From: Hymenobacter negativus
GTDB taxonomy: Bacteria; Bacteroidota; Bacteroidia; Cytophagales; Hymenobacteraceae
Assembly: GCF_017571495.1 (NCBI RefSeq)
Contig: NZ_JAGETZ010000002.1
Coordinates: forward strand, 372,001-436,000
Length of the DNA: 64,000 bases
Direction of reading: 5' to 3'
The position numbers and the translations under genes are program-made. A model generated the notes under the pieces. That model had not been told where the DNA came from and did not search any database. It worked only from the letters and a program-made list of their open reading frames with translations. Below, piece by piece: positions 36,142 through 44,771 of this stretch. Position 1 is the first letter of the stretch. Each line of letters starts with the position of its first letter.

Positions 36142-37287
36142 ATGACCGTTAAGCAAGCCGTTGGGAAAGTGCACTTGTGGCTCGGGCTGGCCTCGGGACT
36201 GGTGGTATTTATTGTGAGTCTGACGGGGGCCATTTTCGTGTTTCAGGATGAAATCCGGGACCTGACCGAGCCTTGGCGCAAGGTGGAGGCGCAGGCCACG
36301 GCTCAACTGTTGCCATCGCGCTTGCAGGAGGCTGCGCTGGTGAAGCATCCGGAGGTGAAGAAGGCCACTACCTGGGTAACCTACTTCGGTCCCGAGCGCT
36401 CAGCCACGGTATTCTTCACCGACCCGGCCGGCACGCCCACGCAGGTGTATTTGAACCCCTACACTGGCCGCGTGCTACACGAGCAAAACCTGCGCTACCA
36501 CTTCTTCAGCATTGTGCAGGCCATTCACATGACGCTGCTGTTGCCCGAAGCGGTGGCCAAATGGGTGGTGGGTGGCAGCGTCATCATCTTCGTGGTGATG
36601 CTGGTGACGGGGTTGGTGCTGTGGTGGCCGAAGCGCAAGCAGGAGCGGAAGCAGCGGCTCACCATCAAGTGGGGCGCCCGCTGGCGGCGCGTCAACTACG
36701 ACTTGCACAATGTGTTGGGGTTTTACGCCGCCAGCATTGCAGCGGTGCTGGCCCTCACGGGCTTATTCATGGTTTTCCCCGGGCTGCTCGATTCGGCCGT
36801 GCTGGTGGCCAATGGTGGGCGGGAATATCCCCAGGAAAAGGATGTAGCTAAAGTTGACACCCTGCAAGCCGTAACGGCTGCCAACCAGCCCGTGCCGGAT
36901 TTGGTTTACCGCACCGTGCGGCGCCGCTCCCCGCAAGCCGAGATGGTGCTCATCGGACCGACCGGCATGGGCAAAGCTCCAGCCTACTGCTGGGCTTATC
37001 AGCGGACGCTGCACTACTACCACCGCGACGACTATGCGTTTCATCCGGTGTCGGGCGAGGTCTTGCAGGCGCGCTTCCACACCAGTAAAAGCAACGGCGG
37101 CAAGCTGTCTGATATGAACTATGACCTGCACACTGGCCAGATTTTGGGCCTGGGCGGTAAAATCGTTGCCTTTCTGGCCAGCCTGATTTCGGCCAGCCTG
37201 CCTGTGACGGGAACGGTGCTTTGGTGGGGCCGCAAGCAGAAGAGCAAGAAAGCCAGGAAACACCCGAAGCCCTTGGTCACTCGGTGA
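36142..37287 (+). CDS. PepSY-associated TM domain protein (iron-regulated membrane protein)
   Basis: A 381-residue inner-membrane protein with four transmembrane helices (about residues 12-34, 140-162, 190-212 and 340-362), flanking a periplasmic PepSY domain and ending in a basic tail. The first helix is preceded by GKVHLWLGLASGL and carries the His common to this family; IHMTLLLPEA and NYDLHNVLGFYA supply further conserved His residues that may bind heme or act in Fe(III) reduction. Its position after the siderophore receptor suggests it reduces or releases ferric siderophore iron in the periplasm; that is inferred. Confidence 0.9.
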   Translation: MTVKQAVGKVHLWLGLASGLVVFIVSLTGAIFVFQDEIRDLTEPWRKVEAQATAQLLPSRLQEAALVKHPEVKKATTWVTYFGPERSATVFFTDPAGTPTQVYLNPYTGRVLHEQNLRYHFFSIVQAIHMTLLLPEAVAKWVVGGSVIIFVVMLVTGLVLWWPKRKQERKQRLTIKWGARWRRVNYDLHNVLGFYAASIAAVLALTGLFMVFPGLLDSAVLVANGGREYPQEKDVAKVDTLQAVTAANQPVPDLVYRTVRRRSPQAEMVLIGPTGMGKAPAYCWAYQRTLHYYHRDDYAFHPVSGEVLQARFHTSKSNGGKLSDMNYDLHTGQILGLGGKIVAFLASLISASLPVTGTVLWWGRKQKSKKARKHPKPLVTR

Positions 37288-37313
37288 GGATTAAAATTCC
37301 GCTTTGTACTGAC

Positions 37314-37350
37314 TGTCCGGTTAAAGACAAGGTGTTCAGAAATGGACACC
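37314..37350. promoter_or_regulatory. Candidate enhancer region for sigma-54 activator
   Basis: GGTGTTCAGAAATGGACACC (37331-37350) is a dyad with 7-base arms differing at one position; the half-site CTGTCCGG just upstream resembles it. They lie about 65-100 bases before the -24 element at 37414, a normal place for an NtrC-type activator. The same hairpin is followed by T6 and could equally be the PepSY gene terminator. Confidence 0.4.
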
Positions 37351-37356
37351 TTTTTT
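37329..37356 (+). terminator. Hairpin with T-tract after PepSY gene
   Basis: Arms AAGGTGT (37329-37335) and ACACCTT (37346-37352) followed by T6. It has terminator form but coincides with the proposed activator dyad. Confidence 0.5.
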
Positions 37357-37413
37357 AACGTTTGCTTTCCTGAATTTGCCTATTAGTTAATGATAGTCAA
37401 TGTAATATGAATT

Positions 37414-37429
37414 TGGCACATGGCTTGGC
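37414..37429 (+). promoter_or_regulatory. Candidate sigma-54 (-24/-12) promoter of export cluster
   Basis: TGGCAC-ATGGC-TTGGC matches the consensus TGGCAC-N5-TTGC at every defined position but one (G for C at the -12 element), with correct spacing. The first gene of the cluster starts about 37 bases downstream, and the same cluster encodes a sigma-54 activator and a histidine kinase, which supports the call. Confidence 0.6.
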
Positions 37430-37465
37430 CTTCTTGGTAGAAACCTCCCTGATTTCTGCACGAAA

Positions 37466-38713
37466 ATGGACAGAGCTATTGCCGACTCTACGCAAACCCA
37501 ACGCAAGCGCCGTCGCTGGCTGCTGGTAGCTGGCCTGTTGGTGCTCGGGCTTGGGGCAGTGCTGGCGTTCCGGACGGCGCTCAAGCCCAGCTTGCGGCGC
37601 GGCGACATTCTGATGGCTACGGTAGAAACCGGTGATGTGGAAGCCGCACTTACGGCGGCGGGTACCATCATTCCGGGCCGGGAGGCGGTGATTACGAGTC
37701 CCATTCAGAGCACCATCCGGCGAGTGGCAGTGGTGGTGGGCGCGCGGGTGCAGCCGGGCGAAACCATCCTGGAGTTGGACAAGGAGTTGACAAACTCGGC
37801 CCTGGCTAAGCTGGATGACGAGCAACTACGCAATCAGAACAAGAACTCCCAGCTTCAGCTCAACCTGGAGCGTAGCCTCAACGACCTGCGCGCCCAGGCC
37901 CAGGTGCAGGCCGTGAAAGTGCGCAGCCTCCAATCGGCCCTGCGCGACGAGCAGCAACTGCTGAAAATAGGCGGCGGCACGGCCGAAAACGTGCGTCAGG
38001 CCGAACTGAACCTGACCGTGGCGCAGCTGGAAGCCAGCCGCCTGGCCCGCCAGATTCAGACCCAGCAACGCTCCAACGCGGCCGATGTGCGCGAGCTGGG
38101 TTACACTGTTTCGATGCAGCAGCGCAGCATCTCGGAACTGGCTACCAAGCTGCGGCAGGCCAACATCAGCACCCAGCAGCCGGGAGTGCTGACTTGGGTG
38201 AACGATAACCTCGGCACGACTGTGCAGGCCGGTGACGCCTTGGCCAAGGTGGCCGACCTAAGCAGCTTCCGCGTCCGGGCCACCATTTCAGACAGCTACG
38301 CCGACGCGTTGCACCAAGGCGATTCGGTGACGGTGCGAATCAATGACACCGACCTGCGCGGCGTGGTGGCCAGCATCAGCCCGGCCGTGGAAAAGGGGGT
38401 GGTAACGTTTTATGCCCAGCTGAATAACCCACATCACCCGGCGCTAAGGCCCAATCTGCGGGCCGATGTATTCGTGATTACCCGCGCTCACCACGGCGTG
38501 CTGCGGGTGAAAAACGGCCCGTACTACTCGGGTGGCAAGGAGCAGCCAGTATTCGTGCTGGTAGATGGGCGGGCGGTGCGCCGCACGGTGCGCTTCGGCG
38601 ACAGCAACTTCGACTACGTGCAGATAGTGAGCGGCCTGCGGGCAGGGGAGGAGATTGTGGTGTCGGATATGAAGGACCACCTGGAAACGCCGGAATTGAC
38701 GCTTCACGACTAA
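37466..38713 (+). CDS. HlyD/RND-type efflux periplasmic adaptor
   Basis: A 415-residue membrane-fusion protein. It has an N-terminal anchor helix (RRWLLVAGLLVLGLGAVLAF), a split biotinyl-lipoyl domain (ITSPIQSTIRRVAVVVGARVQPGETILELD, then LTWVNDNLGTTVQAGDALAKVADLSSF), a long coiled-coil hairpin between them (residues about 105-230) and a beta-barrel/C-terminal part. It bridges an inner-membrane transporter with a TolC-type channel; the following genes encode both. It lies first in a run of codirectional genes and just downstream of a -24/-12 promoter-like site. Confidence 0.9.
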   Translation: MDRAIADSTQTQRKRRRWLLVAGLLVLGLGAVLAFRTALKPSLRRGDILMATVETGDVEAALTAAGTIIPGREAVITSPIQSTIRRVAVVVGARVQPGETILELDKELTNSALAKLDDEQLRNQNKNSQLQLNLERSLNDLRAQAQVQAVKVRSLQSALRDEQQLLKIGGGTAENVRQAELNLTVAQLEASRLARQIQTQQRSNAADVRELGYTVSMQQRSISELATKLRQANISTQQPGVLTWVNDNLGTTVQAGDALAKVADLSSFRVRATISDSYADALHQGDSVTVRINDTDLRGVVASISPAVEKGVVTFYAQLNNPHHPALRPNLRADVFVITRAHHGVLRVKNGPYYSGGKEQPVFVLVDGRAVRRTVRFGDSNFDYVQIVSGLRAGEEIVVSDMKDHLETPELTLHD

Positions 38714-38725
38714 GGCGGCCCGACC

Positions 38726-40183
38726 ATGAACCCACGCATCCTTTTATTACTGCCATTACGGCTATTGTTTGCCCAGCCCGTAGCCGCCCAGGCAACCAGT
38801 CTTACGCTCGATGAAGTTATAACCCAGGCCGTCAATCACTCGGCCACCGGGCAACAGGCCGTGACCACCCGCGAAACCAGCTACTGGACCTGGCGCGGCT
38901 ACCAGGCTAACTACCGGCCCCAACTAGGGCTGCAGGGTACCGTACCCAATTTCAACCGCGTCATTACGCCCGTGGTGCAGCCCGATGGTACGACCAGCTT
39001 CGAGTCGGTTCGCATCAATAATTCTGACCTGGGGTTGACCCTAAGCCAGAACCTGGGTCTGACCGGCGGGCAGGTATATATCGGCTCGGTGGTGCAGCGG
39101 TTCGATGACTTCAACGGCGGGCTGCGGCGGTATAATAACCAGCCCTTTACGGTAGGCATAACCCAGCCGCTGGGGCAGTTCAACGGCCTGCTGTGGGCGC
39201 GCCGCATTGAGCCGCTCCGCTATCAGGAAAGCCAGCGCCAGTACGTGGAGGAGCGCGAAACCATTGCCCAGCGTGTCACGGAGCTGTATTTCGACGTGCT
39301 GCTGCAACAGGTGAACGCCGATGTGGCCCGCCAAAATGCCCAGGCCACCGCCGAGCTGTTGCGCATCGGGCAGGAGCGGTTTCGGCTGGGGCGGCTTTCG
39401 CAAAGCGACTTGTTGCAGCTGGAGCTAAACGTGCTCGATGCCCGCCAGGCCCAGACCCAGGCGCAGCTCGATGCCCAGAATGCCGCCGTGGCTTTGCAAG
39501 CCTACACCGGCCTGCCCGGCAATGAAGCACCTGCTTTGGCTGTGCCCGCACCAGCTCCGCAGCACGCCGTGCTACCCCTGTTGGCGCTGGAGCAGGCCCG
39601 CCAAAACCGCAGCACCACCTTGGCCTTCCGCCGTCGGCTGTTGGAAGCCGAGCGAGCCGTGGCACAGGCACACGGCACTACTGGTTTTCAGGCGGCCCTT
39701 ACGGCTAACCTGGGCTACGTGAATCAGGCGGAAAACCTGGGCAATACCTATCTTAATCTGCAAAACCAGCAGCAGGTGCGCTTGGCCTTCAGTGTGCCGC
39801 TTGTGGACTGGGGGCGCCGCCAGTCCATCATTAAAACTGCCGAACTGAACCGCGACCAAACCCAGCGCGCCGTTAGCCAGGAGGAACGCAGCTTCGAGCA
39901 AACCGTGCTGACGCAGGCCAGTCAGGTAGCTGCACTTAGCGAGCAGCTACGGCTCGCCGGCCGGGCCGATTCGCTGGCCCAGCGGCGCTACGACATTGCC
40001 CGCGCTACCTACCTGTTGGGCCGCATCAGCCTCACGGATTTGACCCTGGCCTCGGCGGCGAAGGATGGGGCGCGGCGCGGCTACATTTTCGCGCTACGGG
40101 CTGGGTGGGTAGGTTTTTACCGCCTGCGGGCGCTGACGCTTTACGATTTTGAAAAACAGGCACCCATCGTCGCCACTCGCTAA
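38726..40183 (+). CDS. TolC family outer-membrane channel protein
   Basis: A 485-residue outer-membrane efflux protein. After a signal peptide (LLLPLRLLFAQPVAAQA) come the two repeats of the TolC alpha-barrel, with LTLDEVITQAVNHS at the start, LGRLSQSDLLQLELNVLDARQAQTQAQLDAQNAAVALQAYTGLP in the first and FSVPLVDWGRRQSIIKTAELNRDQTQRAVSQEERSFEQTV in the second. It is 12 bases after the adaptor gene and 27 bases before the ATPase gene, so it should be the exit channel for this transporter. Confidence 0.92.
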   Translation: MNPRILLLLPLRLLFAQPVAAQATSLTLDEVITQAVNHSATGQQAVTTRETSYWTWRGYQANYRPQLGLQGTVPNFNRVITPVVQPDGTTSFESVRINNSDLGLTLSQNLGLTGGQVYIGSVVQRFDDFNGGLRRYNNQPFTVGITQPLGQFNGLLWARRIEPLRYQESQRQYVEERETIAQRVTELYFDVLLQQVNADVARQNAQATAELLRIGQERFRLGRLSQSDLLQLELNVLDARQAQTQAQLDAQNAAVALQAYTGLPGNEAPALAVPAPAPQHAVLPLLALEQARQNRSTTLAFRRRLLEAERAVAQAHGTTGFQAALTANLGYVNQAENLGNTYLNLQNQQQVRLAFSVPLVDWGRRQSIIKTAELNRDQTQRAVSQEERSFEQTVLTQASQVAALSEQLRLAGRADSLAQRRYDIARATYLLGRISLTDLTLASAAKDGARRGYIFALRAGWVGFYRLRALTLYDFEKQAPIVATR

Positions 40184-40210
40184 TCCAGTCCCTAAATCCT
40201 TTTTTATCTC

Positions 40211-40951
40211 ATGGAAAATCTGCTCGCCAACTCCCCCGAACATCGTACGCAGCCGGCAGCAGTGCCGAACGGCGCCACACCCGTGCTCCAGCTCACCAAC
40301 ATCGAAAAAGTGTACCAGACCAAAACCATCGAAACGGTGGCGCTCAACCAAGTGAACCTGACTATCAACCGGGGCGAGTTCGTGTCCATTATGGGGCCGA
40401 GCGGCTGCGGGAAATCCACATTGCTCAGCCTGATGGGCTTGCTGGACGAGCCCAGCAGCGGCACCATTGAAGTGGACGGCCGCGCCGTGACCTCGTTCTC
40501 CGATAAGGAGCTGGCCAACCTGCGCAACCTGAAAATCGGCTTCGTTTTCCAGAGCTACCACCTGATAAACGACCTCTCGGTGGTGGACAATGTGGAGGTG
40601 CCGCTGCTCTACCGCAAGGGCATGAGCGGTAAGGAGCGCCGCCAGCGCGCCCTCACGGCCCTCGACAAAGTGGGGCTAAGCGCCCGCACGGCCCACTTTC
40701 CCGGCCAGCTCTCGGGCGGGCAGCGGCAGCGGGTGGCCATTGCGCGGGCCCTGGCTGGCGGGCCGGAAATCATTCTGGCCGACGAACCCACTGGCAACCT
40801 CGACTCGGTGATGGGGGAGGAGATTATGGAGCTGCTCATGGACCTGAACCGCCGCGACGGCGTGACCGTGGTGATGGTGACCCACGACGAGCAGCAGGCC
40901 CTGAAAACCGAGCGCGTCATCCGCTTCTTCGACGGCAGCCAGGTTAGCTAA
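40211..40951 (+). CDS. ABC transporter ATP-binding protein (MacB/LolD type)
   Basis: A 246-residue cytoplasmic ATPase with Walker A GPSGCGKST (residues 62-70), Q loop FVFQSYHLI, signature LSGGQRQR (167-174), Walker B ILADEP (Asp191-Glu192) and switch His in VTHDEQQA. The sequence groups with MacB/LolD-like type VII systems, whose partners are FtsX-type permeases such as those encoded next. A 20-residue N-terminal extension is of no obvious function. Confidence 0.95.
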   Translation: MENLLANSPEHRTQPAAVPNGATPVLQLTNIEKVYQTKTIETVALNQVNLTINRGEFVSIMGPSGCGKSTLLSLMGLLDEPSSGTIEVDGRAVTSFSDKELANLRNLKIGFVFQSYHLINDLSVVDNVEVPLLYRKGMSGKERRQRALTALDKVGLSARTAHFPGQLSGGQRQRVAIARALAGGPEIILADEPTGNLDSVMGEEIMELLMDLNRRDGVTVVMVTHDEQQALKTERVIRFFDGSQVS

Positions 40952-40963
40952 GGCACTGAACTG

Positions 40964-41131
40964 ATGAATCCGCAACGCTGGACGTGGGGCCTGCTGCTGG
41001 CCGCCCTGGGCGCGGTGTTAGCCCATCGGCCGGCCCCGCCGCTCCAGCCGCCGTTCGTGCCGGCCCGGCCCACTTACTTTTTTCTGCAATTCCACCTTTC
41101 GCCTGCTTCACCATGCTCCGTTCTTACCTGA
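40964..41131 (+). CDS. Possible 55-residue membrane micropeptide
   Basis: An ATG frame of 55 codons in the gap between the ATPase and permease genes, starting 13 bases after the ATPase stop and overlapping the permease start by 19 bases. The product would have one hydrophobic helix (WTWGLLLAALGAVLAH) and a proline-rich tail (PAPPLQPPFVPARP). The composition suits a small membrane subunit, but no homologue is known to me, and an extended permease frame also covers this DNA. Low confidence. Confidence 0.3.
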   Translation: MNPQRWTWGLLLAALGAVLAHRPAPPLQPPFVPARPTYFFLQFHLSPASPCSVLT

Positions 41132-42375
41132 AAATTGCCTGGAAGGTGCTTATGCGCCGCAAGTTCTTCACCTTCATCAGCCTGTTTGGCGTGAGCTTCA
41201 CGCTCATGATTTTGCTGGTGGTAATGGCCATGTTCGACCATTTGGTGGGGCCGGCCGCGCCGGTGAAGCGCGTGGACCGAATGCTGTTCGTTAACGTCAT
41301 TCGGCACCAGATGGTGGACGGCCATGGCTGGATGAATATGCCGGCCAGCATTCACTTCGTGGATGACTACGTGCGGAAGATGAAAACGCCGGAGAAGGTG
41401 GGCATTACCACTACCTCGGCCAATGCTACAGCTTTCACAAAGAGCAAGTTGCTGGCGTTGGATATGTCCTATACCGATGGCAACTTCTGGCAGATTATGG
41501 ACTTTGATTTTGTGGGCGGGCGAGCTTTCACACCCGAGGAAGTGAAGAATGCGCAGCAGGTATGCGTGCTGAACGAGGCTACTGCCCGCGCCTATTTCGG
41601 TAGCACCGACGTAGTGGGGCGCACCATCGAAATCGACCTGAAGCGCTACCGCGTGGCTGGGGTGGTGCGCAACGTATCGGCGGCCCAGATATATGCTTAT
41701 GCCGACGTGTGGGTGCCCTATACCCTGAGCCCCGAGTTCTACAAGGACAACCGCTTGGGTGGGGAGTTTCTGGTGCTGCTGCTGGCGCCCTCAGCGCAGG
41801 CCCTGCCGGCTGTGCGCGAAGAGTATCAGCAGATGCTGAAGCGGGTAGAAATCCCAAATCCGAAGGAGGTGAAAGCCATTTTCTCCTACGCCGACCCTAT
41901 GCTGGCCGGATTCACAAGGGCCCTGCTCAATCATAATGACCAGACCGTGGACGATGACAACCTCACGTCCTTCTACTTGATAGTAGGTGGGCTGGCCTTA
42001 CTATTCATGCTGCTGCCCGCTCTAAACCTGGTGAATCTCAACGTAACACGCATTTTGGAGCGCTCCGGCGAGATTGGGGTGCGCAAGGCCTTCGGAGCGG
42101 CCGGCTCCGATTTGGTGAGCCAGTTTCTGGTCGAGAACCTAGTGCTCGCCCTGGTGGGCGGCCTGCTGGGTCTGGGCCTGGCGGCCGGCGCACTGGCTCT
42201 CGTGAACGAGGCGCATCCCGTGGCCTATGCCCACTTTAGCCTGAGCTGGCGGGTGTTTGGCTGGGGCATGGTGCTCACCCTGCTCTTCGGCCTGATGAGC
42301 GGCGTGTACCCCGCCTGGAAAATGTCGCGCCTGAACCCCGTGGCTGCCCTGCGCGGCAGTGGGGAGCAAAAATGA
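41113..42375 (+). CDS. ABC transporter permease (FtsX/MacB type), first
   Basis: A 420-residue inner-membrane permease with the MacB/FtsX arrangement: one helix near residues 20-42 (FFTFISLFGVSFTLMILLVVMAMF), a large periplasmic MacB-PCD domain (about 45-275), then three helices (about 292-315, 340-362 and 385-405) with the conserved RSGEIGVRKAFGA loop and ending YPAWKMSRLNPVAALRG. The true start is taken as ATG 41113, where the predicted helix begins; the longer frame from 40984 lacks membrane features. It is followed by a palindromic repeat and a second, related permease. Confidence 0.93.
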   Translation: MLRSYLKIAWKVLMRRKFFTFISLFGVSFTLMILLVVMAMFDHLVGPAAPVKRVDRMLFVNVIRHQMVDGHGWMNMPASIHFVDDYVRKMKTPEKVGITTTSANATAFTKSKLLALDMSYTDGNFWQIMDFDFVGGRAFTPEEVKNAQQVCVLNEATARAYFGSTDVVGRTIEIDLKRYRVAGVVRNVSAAQIYAYADVWVPYTLSPEFYKDNRLGGEFLVLLLAPSAQALPAVREEYQQMLKRVEIPNPKEVKAIFSYADPMLAGFTRALLNHNDQTVDDDNLTSFYLIVGGLALLFMLLPALNLVNLNVTRILERSGEIGVRKAFGAAGSDLVSQFLVENLVLALVGGLLGLGLAAGALALVNEAHPVAYAHFSLSWRVFGWGMVLTLLFGLMSGVYPAWKMSRLNPVAALRGSGEQK

Positions 42376-42398
42376 TAGGGTGACGGTAGGGCAAGAGA

Positions 42399-42507
42399 AC
42401 GTCATGCAGAGCGTAGCATCTTGCCCGCGGTCACTAATTCCATATCGTGAGGACGTCGTTGATTACTGGTGGTGGGCGAGATGCTTCGCTGCGCTCTGCA
42501 TGACGGT
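42399..42507. repeat. Palindromic intergenic repeat, copy c
   Basis: Arms ACGTCATGCAGAGCGTAGCATC and GATGCTTCGCTGCGCTCTGCATGAC. The divergent bases in the left arm (GCAGAGCG) are matched by the right arm (CGCTCTGC). Lies between the two permease genes. Confidence 0.85.
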
Positions 42508-42536
42508 CCTTTTACCCTATTTCCCATTCAATCTCC

Positions 42537-43736
42537 ATGCTTCGCCATCTCTTTACCCTCATCTGGAACCGCAAGCGGGCCAACCTGCTGCTGATTTCCG
42601 AAGTCTTTTTCTCGTTCGTAGTGCTGTTTGGAGTGGGCGCGGTGCTCATCACCGTCGGCAAAAACTATCTGGCTCCGCATGGTTTCAACTACGAGCAGGT
42701 GTGGCGGCTGGAAGTGCGCGCCGGTCAAGGCTCGAAGATGCCCCGCGCCGAGCTCGACGACGTGCTGCGCCAGGTGAAAGCCCTGCCCGGCGTGCAAACC
42801 GTGGCTCTGACCAGCGGCAACGTCCCGTTCATTTTCAGTGTGAATAACTCGGAATTTGCTTACAAGGGCAAGAAATCGCCGGTTACCAATAATTACGACG
42901 CTGACGACCACTACGCCGAAGTCATGCAGATGCACCTGCGCGAGGGCCGCTGGTTCGCACAAACCGATGATGGCAGCAATCACCGCCCAGTCGTCATCAC
43001 CCAGGACCTGCGCGAAAGCATGTTCGGCGATGAGCCGGCGCTGGGTAAAATCTTCACCTACGGCGAACCTGGGAAAGACCCCAAGCCCGAAGACGAGTTC
43101 CAGGTGATGGGCGTGGTCGACAACGTGAACATGGAAAGCGACTTCTCGGCGCCCATCCCTGCCGTGTGGAAACGCCTCATTCCCTTCGACACCACCCACT
43201 GGGAAACGGCTAATGTGCTGGTGCGCGTGGCCCCCGGCGAAGGCGGCATACTACAGGAGAAAATAGCCCGCACCGTGGCTGGCGTCACCCGCCAGTGGAC
43301 CACCGAAGTGCGCGTGATGGACGATGACCGCCTGCACCGCCGCATGTTTACGCTGGTGCCGGTGGTGGGCCTGTGCCTCATGGGCCTGTTCCTCATCATC
43401 AACGTGGCGCTGGGGCTGTTTGGGGTGTTGTGGTACAACATCAGCCAGCGCCGGGCCGAGATTGGGCTGCGCCGGGCTATGGGGGCCACGGGCGCGGGCA
43501 TCGGCTGGCAGTTTTTGGGCGAGATGATGGTGGTCACCACTTTTGGCGTGGTGCTGGGCAGCCTGCTGGCGGCGCAGTTCCCCCTGCTCAATGCCTTCGA
43601 CCTGCCCGCCCAGCCCTACGTGCTGGCCATTGGCGCGGCGGCGGGGGCAGTATACTTCATCACGGCGCTGTGCGCGTGGCAGCCCAGCCGGCTGGCAGCG
43701 GCCATTCAACCGGCAGTGGCGCTACGGGAGGAGTAG
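42537..43736 (+). CDS. ABC transporter permease (FtsX/MacB type), second
   Basis: A 399-residue permease of the same fold as the preceding one: one N-terminal helix (about residues 20-42), a periplasmic domain, then three helices from about residue 275 onwards with the RRAEIGLRRAMGATGAGI loop and the RLAAAIQPAVALREE tail. The two permeases probably form a heterodimer with the ATPase at 40211 bound to both. A copy of the dispersed repeat separates them, but codirection and spacing of about 160 bases still fit one transcription unit. Confidence 0.92.
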   Translation: MLRHLFTLIWNRKRANLLLISEVFFSFVVLFGVGAVLITVGKNYLAPHGFNYEQVWRLEVRAGQGSKMPRAELDDVLRQVKALPGVQTVALTSGNVPFIFSVNNSEFAYKGKKSPVTNNYDADDHYAEVMQMHLREGRWFAQTDDGSNHRPVVITQDLRESMFGDEPALGKIFTYGEPGKDPKPEDEFQVMGVVDNVNMESDFSAPIPAVWKRLIPFDTTHWETANVLVRVAPGEGGILQEKIARTVAGVTRQWTTEVRVMDDDRLHRRMFTLVPVVGLCLMGLFLIINVALGLFGVLWYNISQRRAEIGLRRAMGATGAGIGWQFLGEMMVVTTFGVVLGSLLAAQFPLLNAFDLPAQPYVLAIGAAAGAVYFITALCAWQPSRLAAAIQPAVALREE

Positions 43737-43879
43737 CGAAGTGCTTGCTGAGTTGAAGTATTTTTAGGCACGCTGTAACGAAGCGAGGCCCACGCCGGTA
43801 GCCGGGCAACCGGAGGCGCCCGATGCGCATCTGCATCTTTATAAACCCTTTCAACACTCACCTTTTTTCTCGCAGCTTT

Positions 43880-44587
43880 ATGAAAACCCTCACCGCTTTC
43901 GCTCTGCTCTGGTTGCTGGCATTGGTGCCCGCCTTCGCCCAAATCAATCCGGAGGTGCGCTCCGTGGGTGCCTTCCGCGCCCTGAAAGCGTCCGATGGCA
44001 TCATTGTTACGCTCACCTCGGGCGCCACCCAGCGCGTGGAGGCCAGTGCCGACACGCCCGAGTTCCTGGCCCGCATCAAAACCGAAGTGAGCGACGGCGT
44101 GCTCAAAGTGAGCTTCGACCACAAGCTGAATGAGGCCTGGAGCAAAGACAACCGCCCGCGCAACCTGCGCGTGAGCATCGTGGCCGCCCCGCTCACGGGC
44201 ATCGATGCCAGCAGCGGAGCCCGGGTTGAGGTGAAAAACGCCTACGCTGCGGGCAACTTCAACTTGGAAGCATCGTCGGGTGCCGTCATCTCTGCCCCCG
44301 AGCTCACGGCCAACAGTGTGCAAGCCAGCGTGAGCAGCGGAGGCGTAGCCAGCCTCGGCGGCAAGGTGCAGAGCCTGAATGTGCATGCTTCCAGCGGCGG
44401 CGTATTCAAAGGCCAGGACGTGGAGGCCGCCACCTGCGACGCTAATGCTTCCAGCGGCGGCACCATTGCCGTGGCCGTGCAGGAGAAGCTGACCGCCAAT
44501 GCCTCCAGCGGCGGCGACGTACGCTACGCTGGCTCGCCGCAGCTCACCAAGCACACCAGCAGCGGCGGCACCGTTAAGAGCCGCTAA
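43880..44587 (+). CDS. Head GIN domain (DUF2807) secreted protein, first
   Basis: A 235-residue exported protein with a signal peptide (LTAFALLWLLALVPAFAQ) and a DUF2807 right-handed beta-helix built from about 18-residue coils, each marked by an ASSGG or similar turn: DASSGARV, EASSGAVI, VSSGGVAS, ASSGGVFK, ASSGGTIA, ASSGGDVR and TSSGGTVK. Such domains adhere or bind in the cell envelope; ligand unknown. The ATG at 43880 is chosen because the signal peptide follows it. It lies between the permease and regulator genes, suggesting a role with the transport cluster. Confidence 0.85.
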   Translation: MKTLTAFALLWLLALVPAFAQINPEVRSVGAFRALKASDGIIVTLTSGATQRVEASADTPEFLARIKTEVSDGVLKVSFDHKLNEAWSKDNRPRNLRVSIVAAPLTGIDASSGARVEVKNAYAAGNFNLEASSGAVISAPELTANSVQASVSSGGVASLGGKVQSLNVHASSGGVFKGQDVEAATCDANASSGGTIAVAVQEKLTANASSGGDVRYAGSPQLTKHTSSGGTVKSR

Positions 44588-44608
44588 GCCGCTCACAGCG
44601 ACCTGACC

Positions 44609-44734
44609 CTTCCGCACTTCAGCAGCGTGCCCCCAACGGACGCAAGCAGGCTTCCGCACTTCAGCGGAATACCCCCAGAGGACTCAGGCTGGCTTCCGCA
44701 CGTCCGCCGGGGGCACTCCGCAAAGTTGCGGAAG
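44609..44734. repeat. Three imperfect 42-bp direct repeats
   Basis: Units begin with CTTCCGCAC at 44609, 44651 and 44693, each followed by a CAGC or CCGCC run and a GTGCCCCC/ACCCCC-type stretch. The last unit pairs with TGCGGAAG at 44727-44734 to form a hairpin. It lies 38 bases before the sigma-54 activator gene. Confidence 0.7.
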
Positions 44735-44771
44735 CGCCATTGCCCTTTTTCACCACCACCTTTCTGCAATC

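Noticed and set aside
44693..44734. Sigma-54 promoter before the activator gene
   Set aside because: GGGCAC is followed by TTGC at the wrong spacing (9 instead of 5 bases).
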